A stretch of 64,000 bases of DNA. Source: Apostichopus japonicus. Taxonomy: Eukaryota; Echinodermata; Holothuroidea; Aspidochirotida; Stichopodidae. Shown here piece by piece: positions 34,721-46,930 of this stretch (positions are counted from its first letter, which is position 1; every line of letters starts with the position of its first letter). The stretch lies in contig NC_092577.1 of assembly GCF_037975245.1 (NCBI RefSeq), positions 24,983,398-25,047,397 on the forward strand. Direction: 5' to 3'. A model generated the notes under the pieces. That model was not told the origin of the DNA. It saw only the letters and a list, made by a program, of their open reading frames with translations, and did not search any database. A program made the translations under genes and the position numbers.

Positions 34721-36480
34721 AGCCAACTTACACGTAGGGCCTAGCCAAGCCTATACTATAATTCTTATCACAAAATGGAAATTTTGGCTTAAAAAGTAGG
34801 AAGGGTGATCAAAATGTTAGAGAGATTTGATTTGGGAGTACATGGGTGATATGGAGTGAACATTTTATGAAGAAAGTGACACAGGGTACTGTAGAATGGG
34901 AGAGACACATCATAGAAATTATAAAGGAAACAGACTAAAAAGCTGTTTACTTTCCATTTCAGAAGATAGAGGAGGCAGCCCTTGAGGATGATACATTGCA
35001 GGAGTGCTTCAAATGTGGCAAATAGGAGATAGCGGAAACAAGGCTGAAACAACACAAGAGGAACTGCTCAGGTAGAAGGTATAACTTGTACGGCTCTGTG
35101 TTAATTTGTTTCATTCCTTGGCAAAACGATATAGGTGGTCTTGCTGGTCATCGAGCCATGCCCACCCCCAGCCATCGAAATTGTTCTATAATATAGATTC
35201 TCGGACACAAATTTTACTTCCAAAGATAACTAATTTAGCACCAGATTGCATGTGATGACACTAAATTGCCCAAGGAATCTATGCGGTGACATGCGTGTGT
35301 GTGTGGAGGTGCACCTGCTCGTAATGGCTTAAGAAAGCCAACATTCACGATTGTCTTACTTGGCATGTAGCTTTCCCACATTGAGTACAAGAAGCCTATT
35401 GTTTTTGGTGCCCTTTCAAGGTCAACAGAGGTAACAAACATGTCTACGGAGGTCGTATATGACTTGTATGTTGCCCATATTGGGTACAAGAGCCCTATTG
35501 TTTTTGGTGCTGTTCCAAGGTCATTTCTTGTCAACAGAGGTCAACGTGTGAAAGACTTGTTATATCAATAACTGGAGAAAGCAAATGTTTACAGAGGTCA
35601 TATTTGATCTGTATGTTGCCCATATGGGGTACAAGAACCCTCTGGTTTTTGTTATTCTCCTATCTTATATAAAATATGTCAACCCCTAACTCCAAGTAGA
35701 CCCAATTTAGACCAATAAGCTTGTGCCATGGGGAATGCTAGGGTGGGATACAAGAGATACAATTTTATCTTACTGAGTAGCCATACACCATGACCACTCA
35801 CTGGTCTTGTCTCCAAGGAGATAAACCTGTCCTTGCCTAATTATCCTGTTATCCACCATTGTTTGTTGAGTAAATAAACTACTAAGCTGGTGTTCAGACA
35901 ATCCCTAGACAGTGAAGTGTTGAGTAAATAATGTCACGAGGTGTTTGGGGCAGGAGGCTTATTGTTTTTCTAGGAGGGTTAGGGGCAATTATCATATATA
36001 GGCGTATCCAGACCCTCGCGCATGCGTGTTACTCGTAAAAAGTTTATAGCTAGTACATACAGTGTGTGCGACGCGATTCACGTTTTGCACACATGTATAC
36101 GTATATGCGTTCGTGCAACAATGGAGACCTGTTCGCCTGACAATCCTTGCGCCAATCTTCAGCTGATATCTTGCTCTAGATTACTGCGCATGTGTGATTT
36201 CTCCAGGTCATAGGTCAAAGGGGTAGTTTGGCGAGTAGTGTACATACGGTGTAAAGGGATGTGGTGAATATTTAGCAACATATATCACACTTCCAACCGC
36301 ATAACCACTTCCTGGCCCTTCCAGCCCCGTCCTCCTTCTATGACAAGCCAGAACAATGCCAGTTGCCCAAATATTTCACCATATATAAGCAATCAGTTGA
36401 ATGCTAAGCCTCGTTTCAACCAGAGTTCCTGACGTAAGAATGAATCAATGCACTGCGATTACGCTCCGTTTCGTTGTGGG
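34721..36480. other. Non-coding region with a short local repeat
   Basis: Between about 35370 and 35650 three diverged copies of a phrase containing GGGTACAAGAGCCCTATTG followed by AAGGTCAACAGAGGT occur. Otherwise I see nothing recognisable. Confidence 0.5.
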
Positions 36481-37167
36481 GATTGTGAATGAAAGCTGTT
36501 TGCTTTATCGGTAAGTTAATTTGGTTCACGATGGAAATGACTTTAGGATAGGATGAACATAAATAGACAGAAATTAACCTCTTTTAGACTACATACATTG
36601 TTAGGTCAGAAAAAACAACGGTAATCTAAAAGGGGAAAAAATGCACGAAGTATTCGCCGACTCGATTGATACTTTGATAGCTACCGTGACGGCTGTTCTG
36701 AAACTGTGAAAGCTAGGCATAGGCTACTACTAGTATTAACCTTAGGCTATACCAAATAAACCGACGTACAGTAATAACCTAGCGATGTTAATTGTTTGTC
36801 AGGTTTTTTTTTTTCTTTATTGAAACTGACGTGCTTTGATAGAGATAAAATATCCCACACGTGAAAAAAGTACAAATTAACAAAAACGTAGTATCTCACA
36901 GTCAGACTTATTAATTAATTTGCAAGATGTGATAGCCTACAACTTGCAATATGTCTGTGTGTCTTCTGAAGCCTACATCATTTAGCCGTTCGCACGTAGG
37001 CTACGGCATTTAGCCTTGGTCTTATATTAGACTATCGTCGCTAGCCTAACTCAACATAAGTAGGGGCCCCCATCCTAATGCAGGTATGTTCGATGATCAT
37101 TGTAACGTTATCGGTACCTTCTTTAACTAACATTGTTTTCATTTTTGTTTTCATCTTTCAGGTGGGA
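36481..37167. other. 5' region of the THAP/DDE gene
   Basis: No coding motif. An acceptor-like CATCTTTCAG/G directly before the ATG at 37168 suggests an upstream non-coding exon somewhere here. Confidence 0.4.
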
Positions 37168-38736
37168 ATGGTGCGATACTGTTGCATTGCAGGCTGTACG
37201 AATAACTGTAACCACATCCTTAAATGGAATAAAGAATTCTGTGCATTTACACGACCGCAAATATGGGCAATGCTTCTGCCTCCCACCATTCCAATTGATA
37301 ACTTTTCCTACTGAGAGGAAAGACCCAGAGGCCAGGAAGAAATGGGTCAAAATTGTGAACAGGAAAAACCATGATGGCAGCAACTGGCAGCCCACATCGT
37401 ACGACCGCATATGCTCAAAACACTTCAAAGATGGGAATCCAACAGTACAAAATCCATACCCATCGCTTCATTTGGGTTACAAGGATTTGCCCGCAGCGAA
37501 AAAAGTTAAAACGAGAGTACCTGTCTATGAAAAGCTAGCCCTACGACCACCACAAGAACCTCTCAAACCTCCTTCTTTGCAGGGTGAAGAGCCAGGTACT
37601 TCTGAGCCACCACATGGACACACACCAGATCAAGACCACAACTACTACTTTCAGTGCCAGTGCAGCAAAGGGTGTGAGTGTGATGGATGCATCAGTCTTC
37701 ATAAAGAAGTTCTTAATCTGCGCCATGAGCTATCGGAGCTCAAATGTAACCAAAAGGTAACTGTAAAGGGGAAGAAAACTGATGTATCTGTCGTAGACAC
37801 CATTCTTAAAAATGATGCCAATGTGAGACGGTTCACTGGATTGCCAAGCAAAGCAACATTTAATGCTCTGGTTAATCATCTCTCTCCCAGTGCAGGCAGG
37901 ATGCAGTACTGGGTTGGCAAGAAACGAACCATCACCCCTTCATATCGACGCAGGAAATCTGGGAAGAATTGGCCCCTTAAAACTGGACCACTGAGGAAAC
38001 TGAGTTCAGAAGAAGAATTGACCATTGCCCTACTCAAGCTAAAACTAAATTTATCCATATACTTCCTTTCTTCTCTTTTTTCTGTGTCCACTAGCTTAGT
38101 GTCACAGATTATTAACACCTGGGTCAAGTTCATGGCAATGGAATTAAAACCTTTGATATTTTGGCCAGACAAGGAACTGGTGTTGACCCATATGCCAGTT
38201 TCAATGAAGAAGAAATATCCATCTCTTAGGTGCACTATTGACTGTACCGAACTTTTCATAGAAAGACCACGGAAGTTGGATCTTCAAGCCATGACATGGT
38301 CTGACTACAAGCACCACAATACAGTTAAGTTTCTGGTGGCAATCTCTCCGAATGGAATGGTGTCATTCCTGTCAAAAGCATGGGGAGGTAGGACCTCAGA
38401 CGGGGCTATTACCAGGGAGTCTGGATTTTTTAACCTGATAGATCCAGGGGATGTGATTCTGGCAGACAGGGGCTTCACCATCAGAGAGGACCTCCTGCTG
38501 CGTGGAGCTCAGATATACCACCCCCGAGTAAAGGCTTAGAGCAGATGACCACAGCAGATGCTCTGAAAACCAAGAAGATCGCTAATGCCAGGATCCATGT
38601 AGAAAGAGCAATCGGCAGGATGAAAACCTTTCGTATCTTGCAGGAGACCTTGCCTATCACGTTGGTGCCACTAGTTGATGACATCATAACCATATGTGCT
38701 GCCATTGCAAACATGCAGCCACCATTGGTCAAGTGA
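37168..38736 (+). pseudogene. THAP + DDE_Tnp_4 transposase gene with two frameshifts
   Basis: The protein starts MVRYCCIAGCTNN (THAP Cys pair). Near 37250-37290 the frame changes, then FPTERKDPEARKKWVKIVN (Trp) and ICSKHFKDG (C-x2-H) complete the THAP finger. A Cys-rich linker (CQCSKGCECDGC, about 37655-37690) follows. The DDE_Tnp_4 core has RCTIDCTELFIERP (Asp at 38240), KFLVAISPNGMVSFLSKAWGG, DVILADRGF (Asp at 38465) and, after a second frameshift in a C run near 38521, IHVERAIGRMKTFRILQ (Glu). The end is PPLVK at 38736. This architecture occurs in animal PIF/IS5-related (ISL2EU-like) transposons, which fits the THAP domain. Only two single-base lesions break it, so it died recently or the lesions are assembly errors. 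Terminal repeats were not found. Confidence 0.85.
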
Positions 38737-39221
38737 GAACCATAGACCCTATAGATCAATGGATGCTAGTTACTTTTAAAATGCTTTTAATAATTCATTT
38801 AACAACCTTGGTCACAGATGAAGCCTGTTTATTGCAATGGTCTATAGGAATCGTGTGGTAGTTGATACGGTTGAAATATCACTTTTTCAAGTTAACATTT
38901 TTAATACCTTCTAGTACACACTACATCAATATTGCAGGCATTATTTCCTTATAAAGCCTTAAGTTCCTTTTGCAAATTACACCCAGTAACATTCAGAGAC
39001 TAGTTTGTGTATGGACTGAGGGGGGGGGGGTTAAAAAAGTTAGAGTCCATAAAGTTTCATCCCGGTCTGGCTTTGTCCAATATAATTCCTTTGCTTATGA
39101 CTTATGACAATTGTGCAGCAAAAAGAGTTATGAGCATTACCATTTCATCATGAAAATACAGTTCTCATTGAGCATGTCAGTAGACAAAAGCATTGGCAAG
39201 TCAGTGAAACTTAATCTAACT
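38737..39221. other. 3' flank of the THAP/DDE gene
   Basis: No coding motif. Contains a short poly-G run near 39020. Confidence 0.45.
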
Positions 39222-39811
39222 TTTTATTTTCCCTGACAGTATTATTCTTTCAGATGAGAGCTCTAACTATATAGTTTGTAATTTCTCTTCTTTTCCATTA
39301 ATCCTTTTTAAAGAAACCTTGATTTCACCTTGAGGTGCATACAACAAATATTCACACTAAGTGTATGCATTCCTATATTTTCCATGTTACATATTTTAAT
39401 TAACTTTATTAACTGTTAGACATCAAGTGCCATACATGTGCATTAGAACATTGAAAAGTGCCAGTGTTCAACTGAAATTTCTATGCATTTTTATTCCTTC
39501 CATTCCTTCTTTTTATTTTTATTTTCCCTGACAGTATTATTCTTTCAGATGAGAGCTATAACTATATAGTTTGTAATTTCTCTTCTTTTCCATTAATCCT
39601 TTTTAAAGAAACCTTGATTTCACCTTGAGGTGCATACAACAAATATTCACATTAAGTGTATGCATTCCTATATTCCTATATTTTCCATGTTACATATTTT
39701 ATTTAACTTTATTTACTGTTAGACATCAAGTGCCGTATATGTGCATTACAACATTGAAAAGTGCCAGTGTTCAACTTAAATTTCTATGCATTTTTATTCC
39801 TTCCATTCATT
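39222..39811. repeat. Two-copy tandem repeat, 295-bp unit
   Basis: The block starting near CCCTGACAGTATTATTC is repeated with a spacing of 295 bases (CAGATGAGAGCT at 39251 and 39546). The copies differ at only a few positions, including a small insertion of CCTATATT in the second. Confidence 0.9.
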
Positions 39812-40111
39812 CTTTCATAAGTGTGTAAACTAATTTTTATAAACAACAGTATTCACCATTAGCCATCTCAAGCTTGTGCCTTTAATTTCTATGTTTTGTT
39901 TTTCCCATAAACTCTGCGAAAGTATGTTGAGGTGTCACATGTTACAAACTGAGTCTATTACTAAGTAGTCAATAAATGCGATGTTAAAATTATTTCTGTC
40001 ACCACTGTTTTATTTCCATGAGACTGCCAACTAAAAGTCTTAATTATTAAATGGTGAATGGGTCAGTATTTAACTCCCTTAACTTTGCTGTGTGACGTGC
40101 TTTTTACGTGA

Positions 40112-40124
40112 CCCGCCATGCGGG
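40112..40124 (-). promoter_or_regulatory. 3'-terminal hairpin of LINE A3
   Basis: CCCGC, loop ATG, GCGGG in LINE sense, 13 bases before the end of the element. See also 21045-21057. Confidence 0.65.
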
Positions 40125-40261
40125 ATACAAAACGTCACGGCCAAACGGCACTACCGAACCATCCCATTCTGACAAACGAAACTAAGGTCTAGCGAGCCAA
40201 AAAAACATACGCCCGCCGACCTGCAGAGACAAAACGCCCAACCCCCCCCCCACTCAAACAA

Positions 40262-43200
40262 TCAAAAACGTACAGAAGGACGACCCGCACGCAGCGAAAC
40301 GAAAAACCCCTCCCCAGCACACCAGCGTCCAAAAAAGGCAGCCCCAGATACACGGCGAAAATCGCCTTCAATCTGAAGGCGAATGTCAGACTTCACCGCC
40401 TCCAGGACTGCCTGCCAAGCGGCAAATTTCCCCCTAAAAACCAAATTACATCTATTCCGCCAAACATGTTTTTTTTACAATAGAGCAAACAAAAATGATG
40501 CGGTGCAACACAGCTACCGTAACACGGTCGGTCCAGGTCTGGAACCACTCCCATAAGTTTACTACAAAGTAACAATGCCAAAAAACGAGCAGTACTCTCT
40601 AAGCTGTCACAGCCGGTCCTAGGGCACAGTCCATCACCCAATCGCCAATGATATCTTTTTAGGTTGGTCACCAAGGCACCGTGTGCAACTCTCCATGCAA
40701 GATCACGGAGCCTGCAACCATTCAGCCTTGAATGCACCGAACGCCATACTTCGGCAGAATGACGTCCCTGGACAAAAGTTGCATTGAAGGCCTTATCCCT
40801 CAACGAACTGTGAACGAGGGCCGGCTGTGACAGGTCAACAGGGGGCAACTCAATCAGAGCGGAGCAGATGACACGCACCACCCTGTTTGGAGTACTACTA
40901 TGCGGTTCTCTGTTGCTAAACAGCGCCGGGACCCATCGACGCAGGTGCAAACCGCCCCAAAAACGTACAAAATATGAACAAGGCAACCCTGGGTCAGTTA
41001 CCGCTACAAACAACTGCATAAATAACAAAAAGGTCAATTTACTTACCAGATGAACCACCCCTAGTCCCCCCTTCTCCAGTTTTTGGTAAAATACCGCCCT
41101 CTTGACCAGCTCTGTACCACCAGACCATATGAATGAAAAAATCGCCCTCTCCAACCGTACCAGGACGCGACGCGGAATAGGGTACACCGCGCCAGGGTAC
41201 CACAAGATGGGCGAAACGAAACGATTAATAACAGTGACTTTCCCCAAGATCGAAAGCCAGCGGGTGCCAAAGGTTTCGAGTCTGCTCTGAAATACCTCAG
41301 CCCTCTCGTTCCAGGTGACATCACAAGGTGCATCGTAGCCGAACCATATACCATTAATTTTGATATTCTGATCCGACCACGACGCACCGAATGGTAAGTC
41401 TCTGTATCTCCAGCTACCAAGACGAAGGCCCTTTGTCTTTTCTGGATTCAACTTCGCCCCGGTAGCTCTCTCAAAAATAGATAGATCCTGCGAGAGTGCG
41501 CGAAAGGAGCCCAGACTCGAAACAATACATGTCACGTCATCTGCATATTGAGCGCATTTCACTTTGGCACCCCCTGGCACAACGAATGGAACAAGTTTGG
41601 AGTCCCTTTCCAAAAGACGAGAGAGGGACTCGCTAAACAAAACATAAAGGCGCACCCCCCTCTCTACGTTAAAAACCTCCGAACAAAACCCATTTACGAT
41701 AACAGAACTGAAACTTTGTTCATACAAAACAGAAATCCATTTACGAAAATTTGGGTGCAACTGAAACGTCTCCAATACATTCATTAAAAAACCGCGATCC
41801 ACCATGTCAAAGGCCTTCTGCTGGTCCAGAGACACCAATGCACATGGCAGATCACGCTCAATAACAAAGTCGGTCAAGTCGCGCATCAACCACAAGTTCT
41901 GCTGGATGCAATGACCCTTCACTGCACAAGTCTGGAGATCACCAACAAGATGCGGCATAGCCAGTGCAAGGCGGTTGCACAAAGCCTTAGCCAGCAACTT
42001 GTAGTCCACATTTAGCAAGGTGATCGGACGCTTGTTATGGGGATCCAAGGGGTCCCCAGACTTTGGTAGCAAAGTAATCATGCCCAGACGTTGACTTTGG
42101 TTTAACAGTCCGTTTTGGAAGGCGTCCTCGAAGACGGCTCTGATGTCGGGTCCTATTGTTGCCCAGAAGGTTCGGTAGAACTCCCTCGGAAGCCCGTCCG
42201 AACCCGGGGACTTGCCATTCTTCATCTTCGAAAGCGCCTTCCAAAGCTCAACAGTGGTTATTCCGCCCCCCAAAATATCATTGACATCGTGGGGAACGGT
42301 TTTTGAGATTCCCCTCAATAAATCAGACTGTGCCGACAAGTCGACATTGCCACGCGTAAACAAACTCGAATAATACTCTTTATATACGCGGACAATGCCG
42401 TGAGGGTCACTGACCACGGTCCCATCGGTAGCGCGCACAGACGGGACGCGTCTGTCACCCGCCGATGAGCTAACGGACTGGTAAAACCTCAGTGAAGGGC
42501 GCTCCTCGGCTTCCACCGCTTCGACACGGGCCCTGACGCGGGCACCGTGGTACTTTTCATCGAGATACGTCTGCAAAGCGATGACTGCCGAAGGGTCGCC
42601 AAACTTCACCTCCGCGCACAGCTTCGAGAATTTTTCTCTTCGACGCCGTGCGCGGGTCACGCAATACTGAATTGCGTAGCGTTTGATGCGCAACTTGATA
42701 TTATCCCACCACTGGGATGTAGAAGCAAAGGCCGGCTTCAATGTTTGCCATCCTTTGTACCTGGTCTCGAAACCTTGGCGGAATTCTGCCTCGCCAAGAA
42801 TCCGACAGTTAAGCTTCCATAGGCCCCGCCCGATCGGGAAAATGGAAGGCAAAACAAAACGTGCTACCACAGTGTCATGGTCAGAGAGCGGACAGCTGAG
42901 CGTCTCGCAACCCGAAAATTTAAAACTTACGGGCGCATACACTCGATCTATCCTGGAGGCATCTTCTCCGTTAGGCCTCACCCACGTATACACCGTACTA
43001 CACGGGTGTATACGCCTCCAGACATCGGCTAAAAGGTGTGCGGAAGTGAATCTGTCCAATTCTGTGATCCCAGCGTCGGGACTAGCAGACACAGAAGCCC
43101 CGAGTCTGTCAAGACCCGAGTCTGGGACACAGTTAAAGTCTCCGACCATGACACATGGAGCACTACCAGGAACAAAGGAAGGCAGTGTGTTAAAAAAATC

Positions 43201-43563
43201 TCGTCTAGCAGAAGGCCGATTGGGAGCATACACATTGCAAAGGGAGATGTTACCCTGTGGATACTTGAAAAGAATGCAAACCAATCGGCCCTCGTGATCC
43301 GTCTCCACCCTAGTGGCACAACCCGCCTGACGAGGTGACAGGAGGATGACAGTGCCACAGGATGAAGACGAACCAAACGAAGCATGCAGCCCACCACCCC
43401 ACTCATAGGCCCATAGAGGGACATCTTCTTCCAAAATATGTGTTTCTTGTAGGCAAACGCAGTCGACTTCCATTGAAATACAATATTGGAAAATGCGACT
43501 GCGCTTGCGATGATCCCTCATGCCATTCACGTTCAAGGTGGCAACTGAAAATGTATGGGCCAT
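40262..43563 (-). pseudogene. LINE A3 ORF2: APE endonuclease + reverse transcriptase, damaged
   Basis: The start is the ATG at 43563 (MAHTFSVATLNVNG), 20 bases behind the ORF1 stop. An open frame of 1056 codons runs to 40393. The endonuclease is complete: LNVNGMRDH, CLQETHILEE, NVYAPN, VMVGDFNCVPD, SRIDRVYA and CPLSDHDTVV. The RT has KSPGSDGLPREFYR, VSLDQQKAFDMV and AQYADDVTCIV, but motif B is gone: GVR is followed directly by LYVLF, a loss of eight residues compared with copy A1. Near 40575 a two-base loss shifts the frame, and a part of the C-terminus is missing; the original frame ends at 40262 (GRPSVRF). ORF2 would nick DNA and copy element RNA; this copy should be RT-dead. Confidence 0.92.
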
Positions 43564-43583
43564 GAGAGGGCAATGGGGCAAAA

Positions 43584-44756
43584 CTACGCCGACGTCGATT
43601 CTGTAAGCTTCAAGCGCGCTCTAGACGACATATCGTCGTCGGAGTCGTCACTTGAGGCCGACCTTTTCAGTGATGGTTCCCCCATCTCGTCGTACCAGCT
43701 CGTCCCAGTGGCACGTTTCGGCTCGACGATCACCGAGCCTCCGGAGTCGCTGTCAGACATAGCCTCCGGAGACCGGACGACCGAGTCGTCGTCAGACAGA
43801 GTCTCCGGATCTGGCGATACCGGCGGCGGACTGGGGAGGGAACTGGACGGGTTGATGGGGGAAGCTGGTGGAGACCCCGTGTCCGCTTCGCTGTGTGGTG
43901 GAGACGGTGTGGGCACGGGGTTGATGGGGGAAGCTGGTGTAGACTTTCTCGGTGCGGGCACGGGGTTGGGGTCTGCAACTACGGGGGAGGGTGAAGGAGG
44001 TGCGGAGAGTGAATCCGCACCCGTTTCCCCCTCGCGTGGAGCTTCCTCCGGGGCAGTAGGTGCGCCAGAACTTGGCGCCTTTGCTTGACCCCCACTCTTT
44101 GTCATAAAGACATAAGAGGAGGGACAAGCGCGAAAGACATGTCCCTCCTTCCCACAGAGTGAGCACACGACTTCGCTTGGGCAAGCAGAGGTATCATGCC
44201 CAAGACGAAGGCAGCGCCCACACTTTTTATTTGGGCAGCCCTTGGCTTCGTGCCCGGTCTCCCCACACCTGAAGCAGGTACGGGGCTGACCGGGGTAACG
44301 CACGTGAGCTTTATGCCCGGCAATAAAAAGGAAGGAGGGAATGTCCTGCTTGAGGTCGATCCGAACCTGTCGGTGCCCGTTGAACACCCCAGGGGCCTGT
44401 GCGTAGGAGCACATTTTAATAGCCTTGACAGCCCCGAACCGACCTAAAACAGTTGCGACAAGTTCTTGACGCACCTCTAATCCTACGTGGATGACAGTTA
44501 CCCATACGGAACGTTCGTATGGAGTAACTGTCAAACCTTCAACCCCACTCAGCAACGTGACACCCTTCTGCCGGGTCACGTCACTGGTAAAACGTAGATC
44601 ATACGTATTACGACCCTGGAGAGCTTGTAGAGCATCAACCTCTCCAGGCACAACAACACCCTTACTTTTTAAAATACTAAAAACTTGCACCGGTGGAACC
44701 GCTTGTTCACCGGTGAAGGTCAACTTAACAATTTTCGAATCACGGCGCGATGCCAT
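43584..44756 (-). CDS. LINE A3 ORF1: nucleic-acid-binding protein with three CCHC knuckles
   Basis: An open frame of 390 codons. I chose ATG 44756 (MASRRDSKIVKLTFTG), because the same start is found in copy A4 and, as MAARRDSKIV, in family B; the 14 upstream codons look like 5' UTR. Residues 1-160 form an RRM-like region. Then three knuckles follow: CFRCGETGHEAKGC, CGRCLRLGHDTSAC and CSLCGKEGHVFRAC. The C-terminal half is Pro/Ser-rich and ends in an acidic stretch. It probably packages element RNA, as ORF1 proteins of L1/Tx1-type elements do. It is the only clearly intact LINE ORF1 in the window. Confidence 0.9.
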   Translation of the reverse strand: MASRRDSKIVKLTFTGEQAVPPVQVFSILKSKGVVVPGEVDALQALQGRNTYDLRFTSDVTRQKGVTLLSGVEGLTVTPYERSVWVTVIHVGLEVRQELVATVLGRFGAVKAIKMCSYAQAPGVFNGHRQVRIDLKQDIPSFLFIAGHKAHVRYPGQPRTCFRCGETGHEAKGCPNKKCGRCLRLGHDTSACPSEVVCSLCGKEGHVFRACPSSYVFMTKSGGQAKAPSSGAPTAPEEAPREGETGADSLSAPPSPSPVVADPNPVPAPRKSTPASPINPVPTPSPPHSEADTGSPPASPINPSSSLPSPPPVSPDPETLSDDDSVVRSPEAMSDSDSGGSVIVEPKRATGTSWYDEMGEPSLKRSASSDDSDDDMSSRARLKLTESTSA

Positions 44757-44977
44757 GATACCGAAGGTGGCCAGGCCACAGAGGAGTAACAAAAACAAAC
44801 TATAAAGACAGGTTTAAACTTAAAACGATATACGATAACTATATACGACAAACGCACACACCCGCCTGGCGGGAAGTATAGCACAGTACAGTACAGTAAG
44901 GTAAGGTAAGGTAAGAAAGTAGCTGTATCAGATGGAGAGCGAGAGCGAAACACGTCTGCACTCCACGAAAGCCAACT
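44757..44977 (-). promoter_or_regulatory. LINE A3 5' UTR
   Basis: Probable internal promoter region. It contains CTTAC and CTGTA pentamer runs (44884-44916); copy A4 has fewer repeats. It starts GTTGGCTTTCGTGGAGTGC, a phrase shared with family B. Confidence 0.6.
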
Positions 44978-44979
44978 GA

Positions 44980-46930
44980 TTAATCATCAAATGTAAGTCC
45001 TTCTTCTGTCCAAATCATAACTCCAATGGCGCTCTCTCTGAACTCATAGCCATGAAGTTCAGCTACTGCAGCAACAAGAATTTCATCTTCCATGCCACAA
45101 CTTAGCTTTGCTGCAACTTTTTCACTGTTTTCAAGATTTCCAATCGTAGTTATAACTTCCTTGCTTAGAATAACATCTTCACTGTCAATTGGTTTCTCAA
45201 TCAAAAAGTCATAACACTGGGCTAGCTGATACTTAGTTGTCAATGTTTTTGAAATGTTTTCGAAATTGTTACAAATGTTTGCAAACTGCTTAAAAACTGG
45301 GTTTTTCCTCTCAAAACGATTGATGAATATTGTCGCAATGAACCAAGTTCGCGGATGATTGTAGGGTAGTGGATAATAATGTGCAGCTTTGGAGTCAGAT
45401 TACGTTGTGGAAGCAACTGAAGGAATAGTTCATGATGATCCTTGATTAAAGATTTAAGCATGTATGTTGCAGGCATGCTTATTGATTGGCTGATAACAGT
45501 GTTAAGGATTTCAACCAATAACAAATAAAGATCCCACTCTTCACAGCTACTAGTGAATTGCTAAGCATACCATTTGGGCCGCTGTTTGCCCACTTGCCCC
45601 ACTAGGATTTAAAATTTGTGACTGTCTGAAAGGGTTCGACTTATTTTTTTTTGTCCACAAATCCATAATTATCAAGAAGAATCCTGCTGTTAAGTTCTTC
45701 TAAAGTAAATACTCTTGTCTCAATAAGTTTTTGTATTATCAGATGCATCTCAAGTGGGACGATTCCTTCTGCAAAATCATGCATGATGTTTACAGCTAGG
45801 TTTTCCACAATTTGACAACCTTCAATTTCACTGAAAACTAAAGTTGCCCTTATTCCAGTCTGAGAAACGTTATTAACATCAATATCTACTCTATAATTTT
45901 CTTGAGTGCGTAGGTCTTGTTGTTCAACCATCTGCTTTTGGAGAACACTGCGGTGACCCTTACAGAACGTACAATAATAGTTGGCACTAAAACTCATGAC
46001 ATATCCCAGGAGGGTATGAACACCTACATTATCTCCTACAACCTGAAAAAGTTGAGGTCTCACTTTGCCAGTAAAATCATTCTCATCTTATCTTTTGACA
46101 ATACCTGCAAATCATTCTTAACATATTTCACCACCTCATTAACACCATACTTGGAGATAAATTTAGATTTCACAAGTGTAGTAAGCAAGATATTATCTAG
46201 CCTAGCTTGGTATTTTACAGGGATTGAATGGACACTTATGTAAAATCCTCCCAACTTATGAATGCCTCTCTTTGCACCAAGGGGGTTTGCTGTTTCAAAA
46301 TCATCATAATATAACAGTAATGGAATGAACATCATTTCTTCCCTGTTTCCATTATTATACCTTTTGAAAAAGGAACCGTCCCTGTAAGTTTTTAAAAGAT
46401 TTGGATCACATGAGCTTTGAACAGTCATAATTGAATTCATAACACCTGGTCGTTCCAAGTACTGTTTAAGGGAACTTTTCACCGGTCTTCCTGTATTCCT
46501 GTGTATTTTAAATTTAAACGGTTCCCCATCAATTTTTCTTCACTGTTTAATAATGCACCCCTGTCATGAAAGTATCATCGCTGCAAGCTTTCAGAGCTGA
46601 AATCTTTAAATGGATCATCAACACTTCTAAATATCACATGCAAGGTTTCTTAAGCAACCTTGTCAAGTGATTTATCACAATGAGTATCAAAGAATCCTGA
46701 TACTTTTCTCTCTGTATCTGCTACAATACTGTTAATAAATTCCTGCGTATCATCAATTATTCTCTGTATAAGTGAATAAGCTATGCCTGATGACTTCAGT
46801 CTGGCAATAAATATAGCAGCTGATTCAGTAATATTTTCATATTCTGCGACTTCTTCATCTGCATCACTGCTGGGTGCAGTTTCATTTTCATTGCTATAGT
46901 CTATGTCAGGCCTATTGTTTGCCTCGTGTT
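44980..46930 (-). pseudogene. Transposase-derived gene T, C-terminal part
   Basis: Minus-strand pieces in order: an acidic stretch near 46920-46640 (NRPDIDYSNENETAPSSD, then FIARLKSSGIAYSLIQR); 46482-46060 with LYYDDFETANPLGAKRG, HKLGGFYISVHSIPVKYQA; 46063-45641 with VGVHTLLGYVMSFSANYYC and CTFCKGH; 45524-45240 with LTPKLHIIIHYPTIIRELG; and 45243-44980 (TTKYQLAQCYDFL). They match a widespread animal family of long transposase-like proteins of tnp2/EnSpm type as I know it. Frameshifts and stops between the pieces show decay. The SAM-like exon at 54925-55170 probably belongs upstream. LINE A3 lies right behind its stop codon. Confidence 0.7.

Larger units (their letters stand above)
40099..44977 (-). 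mobile_element. Full-length Tx1-like LINE, family A copy A3
   Basis: A 4.9-kb minus-strand element with 5' UTR (44757-44977), ORF1, a 20-base spacer, ORF2 and a 3' UTR ending GTCACGTAAAAAGC without poly(A). The 5' end is set by agreement with copy A4 (to 63738) and by the start of family B at 50781 (AGTTGGTTTTCG against AGTTGGCTTTCG). I found no target duplication, so it may be very short, diverged or lost. ORF1 is intact; ORF2 has several lesions. It is inserted directly behind the stop codon of the transposase-derived gene at 44980. Confidence 0.92.

Noticed and set aside
43555-44088. Plus-strand frame opposite LINE A3 ORF1
   Set aside because: Antisense of the GC-rich Pro/Ser region of ORF1; the same shadow appears opposite A4.
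44757-44798. Fourteen extra N-terminal codons on LINE A3 ORF1 (MFLLLLCGLATFGI)
   Set aside because: Could look like a signal peptide, but it is not kept in A4 or family B, where the protein starts MA(S/A)RRDSK.
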